Source: a virus
Virus record (IMG/VR): IMGVR_UViG_3300017757_000156
Coordinates: 1 to 24,058 of that record
DNA: 24,058 bases
Direction: 5' to 3' (one strand)
Part shown: piece after piece, positions 6,564 through 12,998 of the stretch
How the letters are laid out: the number at the start of each line of letters is the position of its first letter
How positions within the stretch are numbered: the first letter of the stretch is position 1
Notes under the pieces: generated by a model
Seen by the model: the letters and a program-made list of their open reading frames with translations, nothing else
The model's database searches: none
Told to the model about the DNA's origin: nothing
Translations under genes and position numbers: made by a program

Positions 6564-7913
6564 ATGGAAGAAGATAATAAAGTGAACAATGTAGACACTA
6601 CTACATTTGCTCAACCCGTACCTGAGAAAACAGAACTGGAGAAGTTGCAAGAGCGTATTGCAAATTTCAAAGTTCAGATAACCCCTACAGTTGCTCAACT
6701 GGCACAGGTGTTAATGAATCAGGCTCTACAGAATCCAACTAAACCCGAAGACCTTGATGGTTATATTCAGGTGAGAAATGAATTGATTGAAGGATTAACT
6801 TCTTATCAAGAACAACTAACCAGCGCACAGAGACGAATGGCTCAGTTGACTGAGGAACACAACATCCTCAAAGCACAGGAACTTGCAAGGAAAGAAGCAG
6901 ACTTGATAGCTGCAAGAGACGGAGAGAGAAAAAGAAGGAAGGATGCCGAAGAGAAAGCTAGACAACTTGAAGCTGTACTTGCATCCCATGGAGTCCACAT
7001 CGATCTAGATGGGGATGGTAAAGTTGGTCTTAATGTTGGAGAAGAGAAAGAGAACTTAACTGCAGAACAACAAGTAACACTTAAGAAGTTACTCGATGAA
7101 TCTAAAGCTGCAGTGACTACAAGTCCAGCATTTGCAAAAGCAAGATCACTAAACCCAGTACCACAATCTGAAACAACAGGTGTGATAACTCATGACCCTG
7201 AGTTACAAGCAAAGATCGATGCAACCAAAGAAGCATTCGAAAGTGCAGGGCCTGATGTACCTACAATAGAACTTCCCGTTCCTGATACAGCAAAAGGAAC
7301 TACAGAGTTCGAACAAGAGGTTGAGGAAGTTGCAAAGACTTCACCTGATGATCTCGAAGAAGTAGGATTCGATGCAAACGGTAGTCCAACAATAGAGTCA
7401 CCAATAAACAACAAACCAGTTATCTCAGATACTAACTCACCTTCAATCATTGAAGAAGAACTTGAGAAAGAAGCTGAAAAGAGAATGGACATCATCGGTC
7501 AGAATGGAAACGATGGTTTACATTACGATCAAGTAGAACAAACACCTAATGTTCGAATCGTTGCAGAGGAAGACATTGCAGAGTTCGAAGAGAAAGTAAA
7601 TGGTGTGAGTGAAGATGATTTCTCAGTACCACCTCCAGCGGAAGAAGATGAAGTTGTAGAAGTTTCTATTCCTACAGAGTCAGAACTTAAAGGAATGACT
7701 AAATCTAAAATCCAACAAGAAGCTAATTCATTAGGGTTTGCCAATGTCACAACTAAGTCGTCTAAGAGTAAAATGATCTCAGACTTCATTGAATCAACAG
7801 AACAGTTTATCGCTGATCTTCAAGACAGTGGTGAGTTCGTAAGTGCGAGGGATGAAGATGACGATGAGGCCACGGATAGTTCCGATGACCGAGACGGTGG
7901 ATACTTCAAGTAA
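6564..7913 (+). CDS. long acidic coiled-coil protein with SAP-like C-terminal domain
   Basis: The 449-residue product has three visible parts. Residues about 20-141 are a long charged coiled coil. Then comes a single DLDGDGKVG loop (about residues 147-155) that looks like a calcium-binding EF-hand or dockerin-type loop. A very acidic, proline- and threonine-rich region with low complexity follows, and near the C-terminus (LKGMTKSKIQQEANSLGF, then SKSKMISDFI) a helix-extended-helix typical of SAP/Rho-N DNA- or RNA-binding modules. The last residues are acidic again (DEDDDEATDSSDD). An ATG at 6543 is in frame, but GGAG at 6553-6556 sits 7 bases before 6564. It could be a virion or scaffolding protein or a nucleic-acid-binding factor. 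I recognise no family. Confidence 0.7.
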   Translation: MEEDNKVNNVDTTTFAQPVPEKTELEKLQERIANFKVQITPTVAQLAQVLMNQALQNPTKPEDLDGYIQVRNELIEGLTSYQEQLTSAQRRMAQLTEEHNILKAQELARKEADLIAARDGERKRRKDAEEKARQLEAVLASHGVHIDLDGDGKVGLNVGEEKENLTAEQQVTLKKLLDESKAAVTTSPAFAKARSLNPVPQSETTGVITHDPELQAKIDATKEAFESAGPDVPTIELPVPDTAKGTTEFEQEVEEVAKTSPDDLEEVGFDANGSPTIESPINNKPVISDTNSPSIIEEELEKEAEKRMDIIGQNGNDGLHYDQVEQTPNVRIVAEEDIAEFEEKVNGVSEDDFSVPPPAEEDEVVEVSIPTESELKGMTKSKIQQEANSLGFANVTTKSSKSKMISDFIESTEQFIADLQDSGEFVSARDEDDDEATDSSDDRDGGYFK

Positions 7914-8283
7914 GTCCGTTATTCGAGAACACAATCAAGACACATTAAGAATCGATCTACCATGGGACATGGTAAACAAAGTAGGATTCCGTTGGTACGA
8001 TGAACTACGAGTCATTCGAGACGAGTATAAACTTCTTTTATCAGTCCTACCTTTACACAAGCCAGAGTTATACGAACACATAACACCAGTTAGATTCGTT
8101 AAGAAAGGTGGATGGGAAAACTCTAAGAATATATTCAGAGAAGTTGACAATGCTTACACTCTAATAGAAAAGGATTTTATCCCACAATTCTCAGAGGGTG
8201 ATGAAGTAGAGTTTAACTATATTCAAGAAACGGAGTCAGAGGAAAGACATGTCGAAGTCAAACATCCCAATTGTAGCAGTTGA
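7858..8283 (+). CDS. unknown 141-residue protein overlapping radical SAM gene
   Basis: The frame overlaps the acidic coiled-coil gene by 56 bases and the radical SAM gene by 35 bases. The start is uncertain: a GTG at 7843 and ATGs at 7852, 7858, 7864 and 7885 are all in frame. I favour 7858 because GAGG at 7847-7850 is 7 bases upstream. The protein is soluble, with a strand-rich centre (TLRIDLPWDMVNKVGFRWYD, LLLSVLPLHKP) and an acidic end (FSEGDEVEFNYIQETESEE). I do not recognise it. The tight overlap with the radical SAM gene suggests co-translation and perhaps a shared pathway. Confidence 0.6.
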   Translation: MTMRPRIVPMTETVDTSSKSVIREHNQDTLRIDLPWDMVNKVGFRWYDELRVIRDEYKLLLSVLPLHKPELYEHITPVRFVKKGGWENSKNIFREVDNAYTLIEKDFIPQFSEGDEVEFNYIQETESEERHVEVKHPNCSS

Positions 8284-9178
8284 CCAATACGACTTCCTAG
8301 ATCACCGTAGGCAACAAGAGAAGAAGCATTGGAATAAGAAAGGTAATGATTTAAATGAACTTGATTCAATCCTCACCGTTGAAATTAATACTACTGAGTT
8401 GTGTAATCGTACATGCGTCTTTTGTCCGAGGCATGACCCAAGAGTATTTCCCAATAGGCAATTGCACCTTACAATTAAAGGTGCATCGACCATCGCAGAA
8501 GAACTAGCTGACAATCAATATCAGGGAAAGATTTCTTTCTCAGGTTTCGGAGAGAACTTACTCAACCCAAACTTTGTAGACATCGTAAGGGAATTCAGAT
8601 TCTATCTACCACAAGCAACAATAGAATGTAACACTAACGGTGATAAGTTAGATGCAGTCTATGTAACTAATTTATTCAAAGCGGGGTTAGACTTACTCTA
8701 TATAAACTTATATGATGGAGTCGAACAGATAGATCATTTTGATTCCATCATGCAGAGTGCAATGATACCACAAGCAAAATACAAGTATCGTATGCATTGG
8801 GGAGACTTTGAGAAACACGGATTAATATTAAACAATCGATCAGGTGTGATTGATTGGGTAGGAGTAGAGGAGAGTGATGTGGAATCGCTACAAGGGAAAC
8901 CATGTCACTATCCGTTCTACAAAATGTTCGTTGACTGGAATGGTGATGTACTATTCTGTTCAAACGATTGGGGGAGAGAACATGTTGTCGGTAACTTATT
9001 GCAACAGTCGTTGCATGAAGTATGGTTCTCTAAACCTATGAATAAGATACGGCGACGATTAATGAGGGGTGACCGTTCTAAGTCACCATGTAATAAATGT
9101 AGTGTCGATGGTTCACTGTTTGGTAAACCATCATTTGAATTAATTAAGGATTACTATGAGAGCCCTAATAACAGGTAA
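8249..9178 (+). CDS. radical SAM enzyme with SPASM/twitch-like C-terminus
   Basis: This 309-residue protein has the radical SAM cluster motif C52-x3-C56-x2-C59 (LCNRTCVFCPR), which binds a [4Fe-4S] cluster and splits S-adenosylmethionine. A glycine-rich SAM-binding strand follows (SFSGFGENLLNP, about 97-107). A C-terminal set of four cysteines (C219, C237, C281, C284), with WNGDVLFCSND and CNKC, would hold one auxiliary [4Fe-4S] cluster, as in SPASM/twitch enzymes that modify peptides or sugars. The ribosome-binding site AGAGGA lies just upstream of the ATG. The gene overlaps an unknown gene upstream and an SDR-fold gene downstream, so the three likely act together. The substrate is unknown. 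Confidence 0.88.
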   Translation: MSKSNIPIVAVDQYDFLDHRRQQEKKHWNKKGNDLNELDSILTVEINTTELCNRTCVFCPRHDPRVFPNRQLHLTIKGASTIAEELADNQYQGKISFSGFGENLLNPNFVDIVREFRFYLPQATIECNTNGDKLDAVYVTNLFKAGLDLLYINLYDGVEQIDHFDSIMQSAMIPQAKYKYRMHWGDFEKHGLILNNRSGVIDWVGVEESDVESLQGKPCHYPFYKMFVDWNGDVLFCSNDWGREHVVGNLLQQSLHEVWFSKPMNKIRRRLMRGDRSKSPCNKCSVDGSLFGKPSFELIKDYYESPNNR

Positions 9179-9737
9179 GACGAAGTTAGCTGGTGCAATC
9201 ATGTCACAACTAGATGGCAAGATCGTATACCAAAAGATCGAAATGGAATCAACAAGAGTTGATGCAAACATACCATGGAAGTATTTTGATGTCTTTATCA
9301 ATTGTGCCCATGTCGGTTTCAAACAAACAGAACTCTTGAATGATTGTTTTGCTGAGTGGAAGAATGATTCGACTAAACTTATTATCAATATATCCAGTCG
9401 AGCTGCAAAATCAAATATCTCAAAAGGGTATTTGTATTCTGCACAGAAAGCTGCACTTAACCATCTCGCTGACAATCTCGTTTATAACTCAGATCGAAGA
9501 TGTGGAATCGTAACATTGAATCTTGGATTGATGGAACATGAAGAAGTTGCATCATTATCATACGATCAAGTTATCGATACAATCAAAGAGATCATCTTTA
9601 ACTGGTATACAAGTCGACCAACCATGACAGAGATCACCTTACAACATCGAGAGAACTATCGAGAGAACCAAAAACACAAACAAGAACTGAAAGATTTGGA
9701 AGAAGATTTTAAAAGATTCAGCGGTACGGAGACCTAA
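9156..9737 (+). CDS. SDR-fold NAD(P)-dependent oxidoreductase
   Basis: The 193-residue product follows the short-chain dehydrogenase/reductase plan. It has a short N-terminal nucleotide loop (LITGKTKLAGAI, residues 4-15), an NCA in place of the usual NNAG (49-51), a catalytic-type serine in INISS (80-81) and Y94-x3-K98 in YSAQKAA. A GIVTLNLG strand follows. The chain is shorter than usual for SDRs (about 250), so the C-terminal substrate cap is reduced, and the end (from about 165) is a charged helix. It overlaps the radical SAM gene by 23 bases. Oxidation or reduction of the radical SAM product, or epimerisation of a sugar, is plausible. Confidence 0.75.
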   Translation: MRALITGKTKLAGAIMSQLDGKIVYQKIEMESTRVDANIPWKYFDVFINCAHVGFKQTELLNDCFAEWKNDSTKLIINISSRAAKSNISKGYLYSAQKAALNHLADNLVYNSDRRCGIVTLNLGLMEHEEVASLSYDQVIDTIKEIIFNWYTSRPTMTEITLQHRENYRENQKHKQELKDLEEDFKRFSGTET

Positions 9738-9745
9738 ATAATATT

Positions 9746-9997
9746 ATGTCAGATATAGAATACAACGATTTTGGATTTACCGCGTTAGACGCAGATGAAC
9801 TATCTGCAGTCGATACGAAGATATCCTCTAGCACAAACGAAGCAAACGCTGTCATTGATAAGCTTGACAACTTTATCAGACCTTTACTTGAAAACCTTGC
9901 AAAGGATTCTGATAAGGATTACATCTATTGGCCTAATCGGGTTGATATCATCAATAAGAAAATCCTCGAATTAGATAAGATTAACGCAGGATTATAA
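9746..9997 (+). CDS. small conserved phage protein (YIYWPNR motif)
   Basis: The 83-residue product has a central helix (NEANAVIDKLDNFIRPLLENLAK, broken here as residues about 32-54), then DKDYIYWPNRVDIINKK. The YIYWPNR core is a pattern I associate with a small conserved protein of T4-like phages, without known function. It is followed directly by the first of the early-type promoters, so it closes the 442-9997 gene block. No membrane segment or metal motif is visible. Confidence 0.65.
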   Translation: MSDIEYNDFGFTALDADELSAVDTKISSSTNEANAVIDKLDNFIRPLLENLAKDSDKDYIYWPNRVDIINKKILELDKINAGL

Positions 9998-10005
9998 AAA
10001 CCCAC

Positions 10006-10035
10006 TTTACACTGCCTCAAGCTTTTTAGTATAAT
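10006..10035 (+). promoter_or_regulatory. sigma70-like early promoter 1
   Basis: TTTACA at 10006-10011 and TATAAT at 10030-10035 are separated by 18 bases. The spacer ends in GCTTTTTAG, which is shared with the promoter at 10451-10480. Transcription should start near 10042 and reach the gene at 10067, giving a leader of about 25 bases. Confidence 0.75.
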
Positions 10036-10066
10036 AACTTCATTACAAACATAATTGGAGTAAGTA

Positions 10067-10339
10067 ATGGAAGCAATATACGAAAACTTTGTTAATGACA
10101 ACGAAGAAAAGATTGTCCGTATGGGACGGAACCTAATCACATTATGTGAGAAGAATAACATGTACCCAAAGGATGATGAGATGTGGAACGCAGCTGTAAC
10201 CGCTGGAAACAAATTAGTAACGATCAATACCACATATGGTATGAAGTCGTTGAGTGAATTGAATACGAAGGAGGCACAAGCGGTTTCTTATTATTTGGAC
10301 AAATATGGTCTTGACCATAAGGCAGAGTCCATGGTATAA
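10067..10339 (+). CDS. small early-type protein, unknown function
   Basis: The 90-residue product is soluble and mostly helical (ENFVNDNEEKIVRMGRNLI, EAQAVSYYLDKYGLD), with one conserved-looking middle part (MWNAAVTAGNKLVTINTTYG). It has its own promoter and a TTGGAG ribosome-binding site a few bases upstream. These features, and its place at the head of a run of short genes, fit an early host-takeover gene. I do not recognise it. The end of the gene contains the next promoter (10311-10340), with the TAA stop lying inside the TATAAT. Confidence 0.65.
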   Translation: MEAIYENFVNDNEEKIVRMGRNLITLCEKNNMYPKDDEMWNAAVTAGNKLVTINTTYGMKSLSELNTKEAQAVSYYLDKYGLDHKAESMV

Positions 10340-10340
10340 T
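10311..10340 (+). promoter_or_regulatory. sigma70-like promoter for the small RNA
   Basis: TTGACC at 10311-10316 and TATAAT at 10335-10340 lie 18 bases apart, the same spacing as in the other three promoters nearby, though the spacer lacks the GCTTTTT element. Most of it lies within the end of the coding region before it. Transcription would start near 10347, at the left edge of a structured non-coding stretch. Confidence 0.5.
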
Positions 10341-10346
10341 AGTTAT

Positions 10347-10447
10347 TACGGTGTAAAAACTGGGGATAGGGACAGGGTTCTAAAACATCACCAAGTCCAC
10401 AACTATTTTACGACATGCGTGAAAACTTGAACCCACCCCTTCTTTTT
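10347..10447 (+). ncRNA. candidate stand-alone small RNA (about 100 nt)
   Basis: No gene fits in 10340-10510. The stretch has a promoter at its left end, can fold by pairing GGGTTC (10375-10380) with GAACCC (10429-10434), extended by GGG (10369-10371) with CCC (10436-10438) and AAGT (10393-10396) with ACTT (10425-10428), and is followed by a T-rich end (TTCTTTTT, 10440-10447) like an intrinsic terminator. The next promoter starts 4 bases on. It resembles no RNA family I know. It could act on phage or host messages. Confidence 0.4.
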
Positions 10448-10450
10448 GCC

Positions 10451-10480
10451 TTGACAATGGCTTAAGCTTTTTAGTATAAT
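10451..10480 (+). promoter_or_regulatory. sigma70-like early promoter 2
   Basis: A perfect TTGACA (10451-10456) and perfect TATAAT (10475-10480) with an 18-base spacer ending in GCTTTTTAG. The upstream CCTTGACAATG is also shared with promoter 3. The transcript should start near 10487 and serve the gene at 10511, which has an AAAGGAG ribosome-binding site. Confidence 0.85.
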
Positions 10481-10510
10481 ATGCTTATAGATTGATAAAG
10501 GAGACTATAA

Positions 10511-10849
10511 ATGGAAAAGAATTTAGAACAACAATGTCAAAAACTCTGTGATGATCTTTTGACAGAACACTTAAAACAATATCCGACTCTTACGGATTAT
10601 TCTTACACTTACAAAGTTGCTCGTAAGTACATCAAAATCATAACCAACAGTGGAGACCAACGCTCAGTTTGGGGTTTCATTAATCGTTTTGAATTTCAAA
10701 AAGGAAATACTGGTATCACTTTCAAAGAAGGTGATGTATTAATGTCTGCTGGTTGGGCAACCCCAGCATTAAATGCTCCAAGGGGCAATCTCTTCAAGGG
10801 ATATGCAATCCATGGAATGAGAAAGTACGGCCCTGATTATTTAAGATAA
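10511..10849 (+). CDS. conserved phage protein, early operon
   Basis: The 112-residue product has an N-terminal helix and then a pattern I associate with a widespread small phage protein of unknown function: KYIKIITNSGDQRSVWGFIN, then GDVLMSAGWATPALNAPRGN, and a GYAIHGMRKYGPDYL end. The strand-turn-strand GDVLMSAGW with APRGN looks like a compact beta fold that might bind nucleic acid or protein. It is driven by the best early promoter in the window, and its stop overlaps the next start (TAATG at 10847-10851). Confidence 0.7.
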   Translation: MEKNLEQQCQKLCDDLLTEHLKQYPTLTDYSYTYKVARKYIKIITNSGDQRSVWGFINRFEFQKGNTGITFKEGDVLMSAGWATPALNAPRGNLFKGYAIHGMRKYGPDYLR

Positions 10850-10974
10850 TGGAAATAATATTTGGAATAGCAATCACTCTCTTTATGGGAGTGTTTGCTC
10901 TATACTCATCTGTAATTGTACACGAAAAGAAAACAGGTAAACGAGTTTATCTACCATGGGAGAAGAGGCCTTGA
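10849..10974 (+). CDS. 41-residue single-helix membrane protein
   Basis: The ATG at 10849 overlaps the upstream TAA. The product begins MEIIFGIAITLFMGVFALYS, one membrane helix of about 22 residues, followed by a basic tail (HEKKTGKRVYLPWEKRP). The TGA stop at 10972-10974 lies inside the -35 box of the next promoter. This compact arrangement supports it being a real gene. The function is unknown, and small one-helix proteins of this sort can be holin partners or regulators of membrane enzymes. Confidence 0.55.
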   Translation: MEIIFGIAITLFMGVFALYSSVIVHEKKTGKRVYLPWEKRP

Positions 10975-11000
10975 CAATGCCTCTGGCTTTTTGATATACT
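10971..11000 (+). promoter_or_regulatory. sigma70-like early promoter 3
   Basis: TTGACA (10971-10976) and TATACT (10995-11000) with an 18-base spacer containing GCTTTTT, the same architecture as promoters 1 and 2. The transcript should begin near 11007 and serve the genes from 11025 on. Confidence 0.78.
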
Positions 11001-11024
11001 GTATATAGAAATGGAGAATAATAT

Positions 11025-11198
11025 ATGGAATGGTTAGAAAATGCAATTGCAATGTACGAGGTGTTGAGTGACAGTGAGAAAGCTCATGTTGATGCAACAC
11101 TCGATAATTTATCAGAGGACTCTGTAGAAGAGGGTGTCTGTGTATGTGGGACTAAGGATTGTCCTGATGCATATGCACATGTTAGTGGAGGTTACTAA
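11025..11198 (+). CDS. 57-residue protein with CxCx4C motif
   Basis: ATG at 11025 is preceded by GGAG (11013-11016), and the frame ends with TAA at 11196-11198, overlapping the next start. The first half is an acidic helix (MEWLENAIAMYEVL, DSEKAHVDATLDNL). The second half has VCVCGTKDCPDAYAHVSGGY, with C38, C40 and C45 and a histidine, a possible zinc or iron-sulfur site. I associate this CxCGxxDCPDAYxH pattern with a small protein recurring in marine phages, but with no known function. It is the first gene behind promoter 3. Confidence 0.65.
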   Translation: MEWLENAIAMYEVLSDSEKAHVDATLDNLSEDSVEEGVCVCGTKDCPDAYAHVSGGY

Positions 11199-11542
11199 TG
11201 GATAAAGTAAAATTAGATAAACTGTATGACGAAAAGTGGGAACTTGAAGCTGCAGTTCGTAAAGTAAATGATGAGACTAAAGTTATCAAGTATGATAATA
11301 TCCCATCAGAAATTTATATCAAGGTTCAGGGTATTGCAGACGATAATGGTATCGATGCAAGTGACTCATCTGATCTTGAATGGAAAATTAAAGAAGTCCG
11401 TGAGGCTGTCAACAAACTGGAATCTGCAATCTATGATTTAGTAGAACCCTTTGAAGAAGCTCTCAGGGATAAAGGTAATGAGATTGATGATATCGAATGG
11501 GCAGAAGAAGATGCCAAGTGGGAAGCACAAAAAGCATCATGA
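11198..11542 (+). CDS. acidic coiled-coil protein, unknown function
   Basis: The 114-residue product is highly charged, with helices at both ends (DKLYDEKWELEAAVRKVN; LEWKIKEVREAVNKLESAIY) and an acidic C-terminus (EIDDIEWAEEDAKWEAQKAS). No cysteine or catalytic motif is visible. Its start overlaps the upstream stop (TAATG) and its own stop overlaps the next start (ATGA at 11539-11542), so it is in the promoter 3 operon. A DNA-mimic or adaptor role is only a guess. Confidence 0.65.
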   Translation: MDKVKLDKLYDEKWELEAAVRKVNDETKVIKYDNIPSEIYIKVQGIADDNGIDASDSSDLEWKIKEVREAVNKLESAIYDLVEPFEEALRDKGNEIDDIEWAEEDAKWEAQKAS

Positions 11543-11736
11543 GTTATACTTATTACAAAGAGATAACCGATTGGAGTGAGTGTGGGGTCAATGTAAAGAA
11601 CCATACTTACATCTTCAATGAGAAGAATCAGAATGTTGGTTATATCAAAACAGGCACTAAGGAAGAGATCATTTATAAGAAACCTTCCAAACTTTTTTCG
11701 AAGGCTCGAAGGAAGTTCATAAAACTAAAGAGGTAA
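11539..11736 (+). CDS. small basic protein, unknown function
   Basis: The frame is open further upstream, to 11497, but the ATG at 11539 is coupled by ATGA to the stop of the previous gene and is the better start, giving 65 residues. The product has a strand-rich start (MSYTYYKEITDWSECGVNV, KNHTYIFNEKNQNVGYIKTG) and a very basic end (KLFSKARRKFIKLKR). The tail could bind nucleic acid. The family is not recognised. Confidence 0.6.
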   Translation: MSYTYYKEITDWSECGVNVKNHTYIFNEKNQNVGYIKTGTKEEIIYKKPSKLFSKARRKFIKLKR

Positions 11737-11740
11737 TATT

Positions 11741-11944
11741 ATGTTTGTTGCAAACTTTCTAGGTGGGCCAGATCGCGGTGACCACTATAAAAAACCGATC
11801 AATGTTAAAGCTACATTGTATGACTTTATTGTATATAAGGTCTTTGGAGCTAATAAGTTCCTACACCATTTCAATAGTAAATGGAATCAGGACTTCAACC
11901 AAGATTACTTTGGAGGAGTAGTATGGATTTCAAAAACGAAATAA
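11741..11944 (+). CDS. small protein before the cell wall hydrolase
   Basis: The 67-residue product starts MFVANFLGGPDRGDHYKKP and is rich in aromatic residues (YDFIVYKVFGANKFLHHFN). It lies 4 bases after the upstream gene, with AGAGG just before. The end overlaps the hydrolase start by 22 bases, and the GGAGGA site for the hydrolase lies within its coding sequence, so the two are probably co-translated. No clear membrane helix or family is seen. Confidence 0.5.
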   Translation: MFVANFLGGPDRGDHYKKPINVKATLYDFIVYKVFGANKFLHHFNSKWNQDFNQDYFGGVVWISKTK

Positions 11945-12438
11945 GATATAGATATCTTGCATTATTTGTCCTAGGGTTTTGCCTAGGTATTTACAGTGGT
12001 AAGGCAATGGCATTCGATGAGAATGGTGAAGCATTTTGTCTTGCAAAGAACATCTACTTCGAAGCTGGTAACCAACCACTCGCTGGAAAAGTTGCAGTCG
12101 CTCAAGTAGTCAAGAATCGTGTTGAGTCGCCAAACTTTCCCGATACTTATTGTGGAGTGATCTACGATGCCAAAGAATGGAGAACATCTTGGACAGGGAA
12201 TCTAATTCCTGTTCGTGGGATGTGTCAGTTCTCATGGTTCTGTGATGGGAAGTCAGACGACCCAAAAGATTCTAAGACTTGGATTGCATCAGTTCAAGTT
12301 GCAAACAATTTTATGATGGCACCTACATGGGATTTGACCGAAGGTGCATTGTGGTATCATGCAGATTACATCTACCCGTATTGGGCACAACATCTGAATG
12401 AAACTGTTACTATAAACAATCACATATTCTATAGGTAA
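11923..12438 (+). CDS. secreted SleB-type cell wall hydrolase (probable endolysin)
   Basis: The 171-residue protein starts at ATG 11923, because a strong GGAGGA lies 6 bases upstream; the frame is open to 11881 but without a signal. Residues 1-30 are a signal peptide with a hydrophobic core (LALFVLGFCLGIYSG) and an AMA cleavage site before F31. The mature part is a Hydrolase_2/SleB domain: FCLAKNIYFEAGNQP with the catalytic-type E47, VAVAQVVKNRV, FPDTYCGVIY, GMCQFSWFCDG and a DPTxGALWYH-like end (DLTEGALWYHADYI). Enzymes of this family cleave peptidoglycan, so it is most likely the phage lysis enzyme and is exported by the host Sec system. Cysteine pairs could form disulfides in the periplasm. 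Confidence 0.85.
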   Translation: MDFKNEIRYRYLALFVLGFCLGIYSGKAMAFDENGEAFCLAKNIYFEAGNQPLAGKVAVAQVVKNRVESPNFPDTYCGVIYDAKEWRTSWTGNLIPVRGMCQFSWFCDGKSDDPKDSKTWIASVQVANNFMMAPTWDLTEGALWYHADYIYPYWAQHLNETVTINNHIFYR

Positions 12439-12441
12439 AAA

Positions 12442-12756
12442 ATGGGAATGATTAATATGAGTGGGTCGATGAAGTTCGGCCCAAGTGGTAAAAGACGAAA
12501 GACTAATGCTTGGAAACAAAAGAAGCGTCATCAAATTAAACTGGAAGAGTTGAGAATGACTCCAACCAGTCAGAAGAAACCTGAGAAAGTTATACCTTCT
12601 CTTACATCTAATGTGGGTTCAGGTCAGGGAACTAAGAACCTTGCATGGGAACTAGAGAAACAAAAGATATCTTCTCAGTATACGATTGCACCAGCGTACA
12701 ACAAGGGTGCATATCAAGTTATAGGAAAAGATTCAGTTAAGGACATAGGCAAATGA
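12442..12756 (+). CDS. basic conserved phage protein (APAYNKGAYQ motif)
   Basis: The 104-residue product has a basic N-terminal region (GPSGKRRKTNAWKQKKRH), a low-complexity middle, and a C-terminal APAYNKGAYQVIGKDSVKDI segment, a short motif I recall in many small phage proteins of unknown function. An ATG at 12457 is an alternative start. It lies 3 bases after the hydrolase and overlaps the next gene by ATGA (12753-12756). Nucleic-acid binding is plausible from its charge. Confidence 0.65.
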   Translation: MGMINMSGSMKFGPSGKRRKTNAWKQKKRHQIKLEELRMTPTSQKKPEKVIPSLTSNVGSGQGTKNLAWELEKQKISSQYTIAPAYNKGAYQVIGKDSVKDIGK

Positions 12757-12989
12757 GTATAGAGCTTGCAAAACTACAGAATGGTGAATTAGTATATGGA
12801 CTTTATGAAGAAGTCGAAGCGTATGCAGAAGAGAAAGAAACATGTGTAGATCGTTATCTAGATCATGTTGCACCTTTTGTAGTTCAGAAGAATTTTACTT
12901 ATGTTGGTAATCAAATGGGTGACCCTTATTCAATTTCCGTTCCATGGAATTATGAAAAGGGGGTTGCGGATGTTACAGATAAGTGGTAG
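12753..12989 (+). CDS. small acidic protein, unknown function
   Basis: The 78-residue product (start coupled by ATGA) has an acidic helix (YGLYEEVEAYAEEKETCVDR) followed by strand-like segments (HVAPFVVQKNFTYVGNQ, DPYSISVPWNYEKGVAD). No family is recognised. It is part of the same run of short genes. Confidence 0.6.
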   Translation: MSIELAKLQNGELVYGLYEEVEAYAEEKETCVDRYLDHVAPFVVQKNFTYVGNQMGDPYSISVPWNYEKGVADVTDKW

Positions 12990-12998
12990 AATGGTAAC

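Noticed and set aside
10360-10400. tRNA-like segment (GGGTTC followed later by CACCA)
   Set aside because: No T-loop of the TTCRANY type, no D-arm and no acceptor stem that closes could be drawn.
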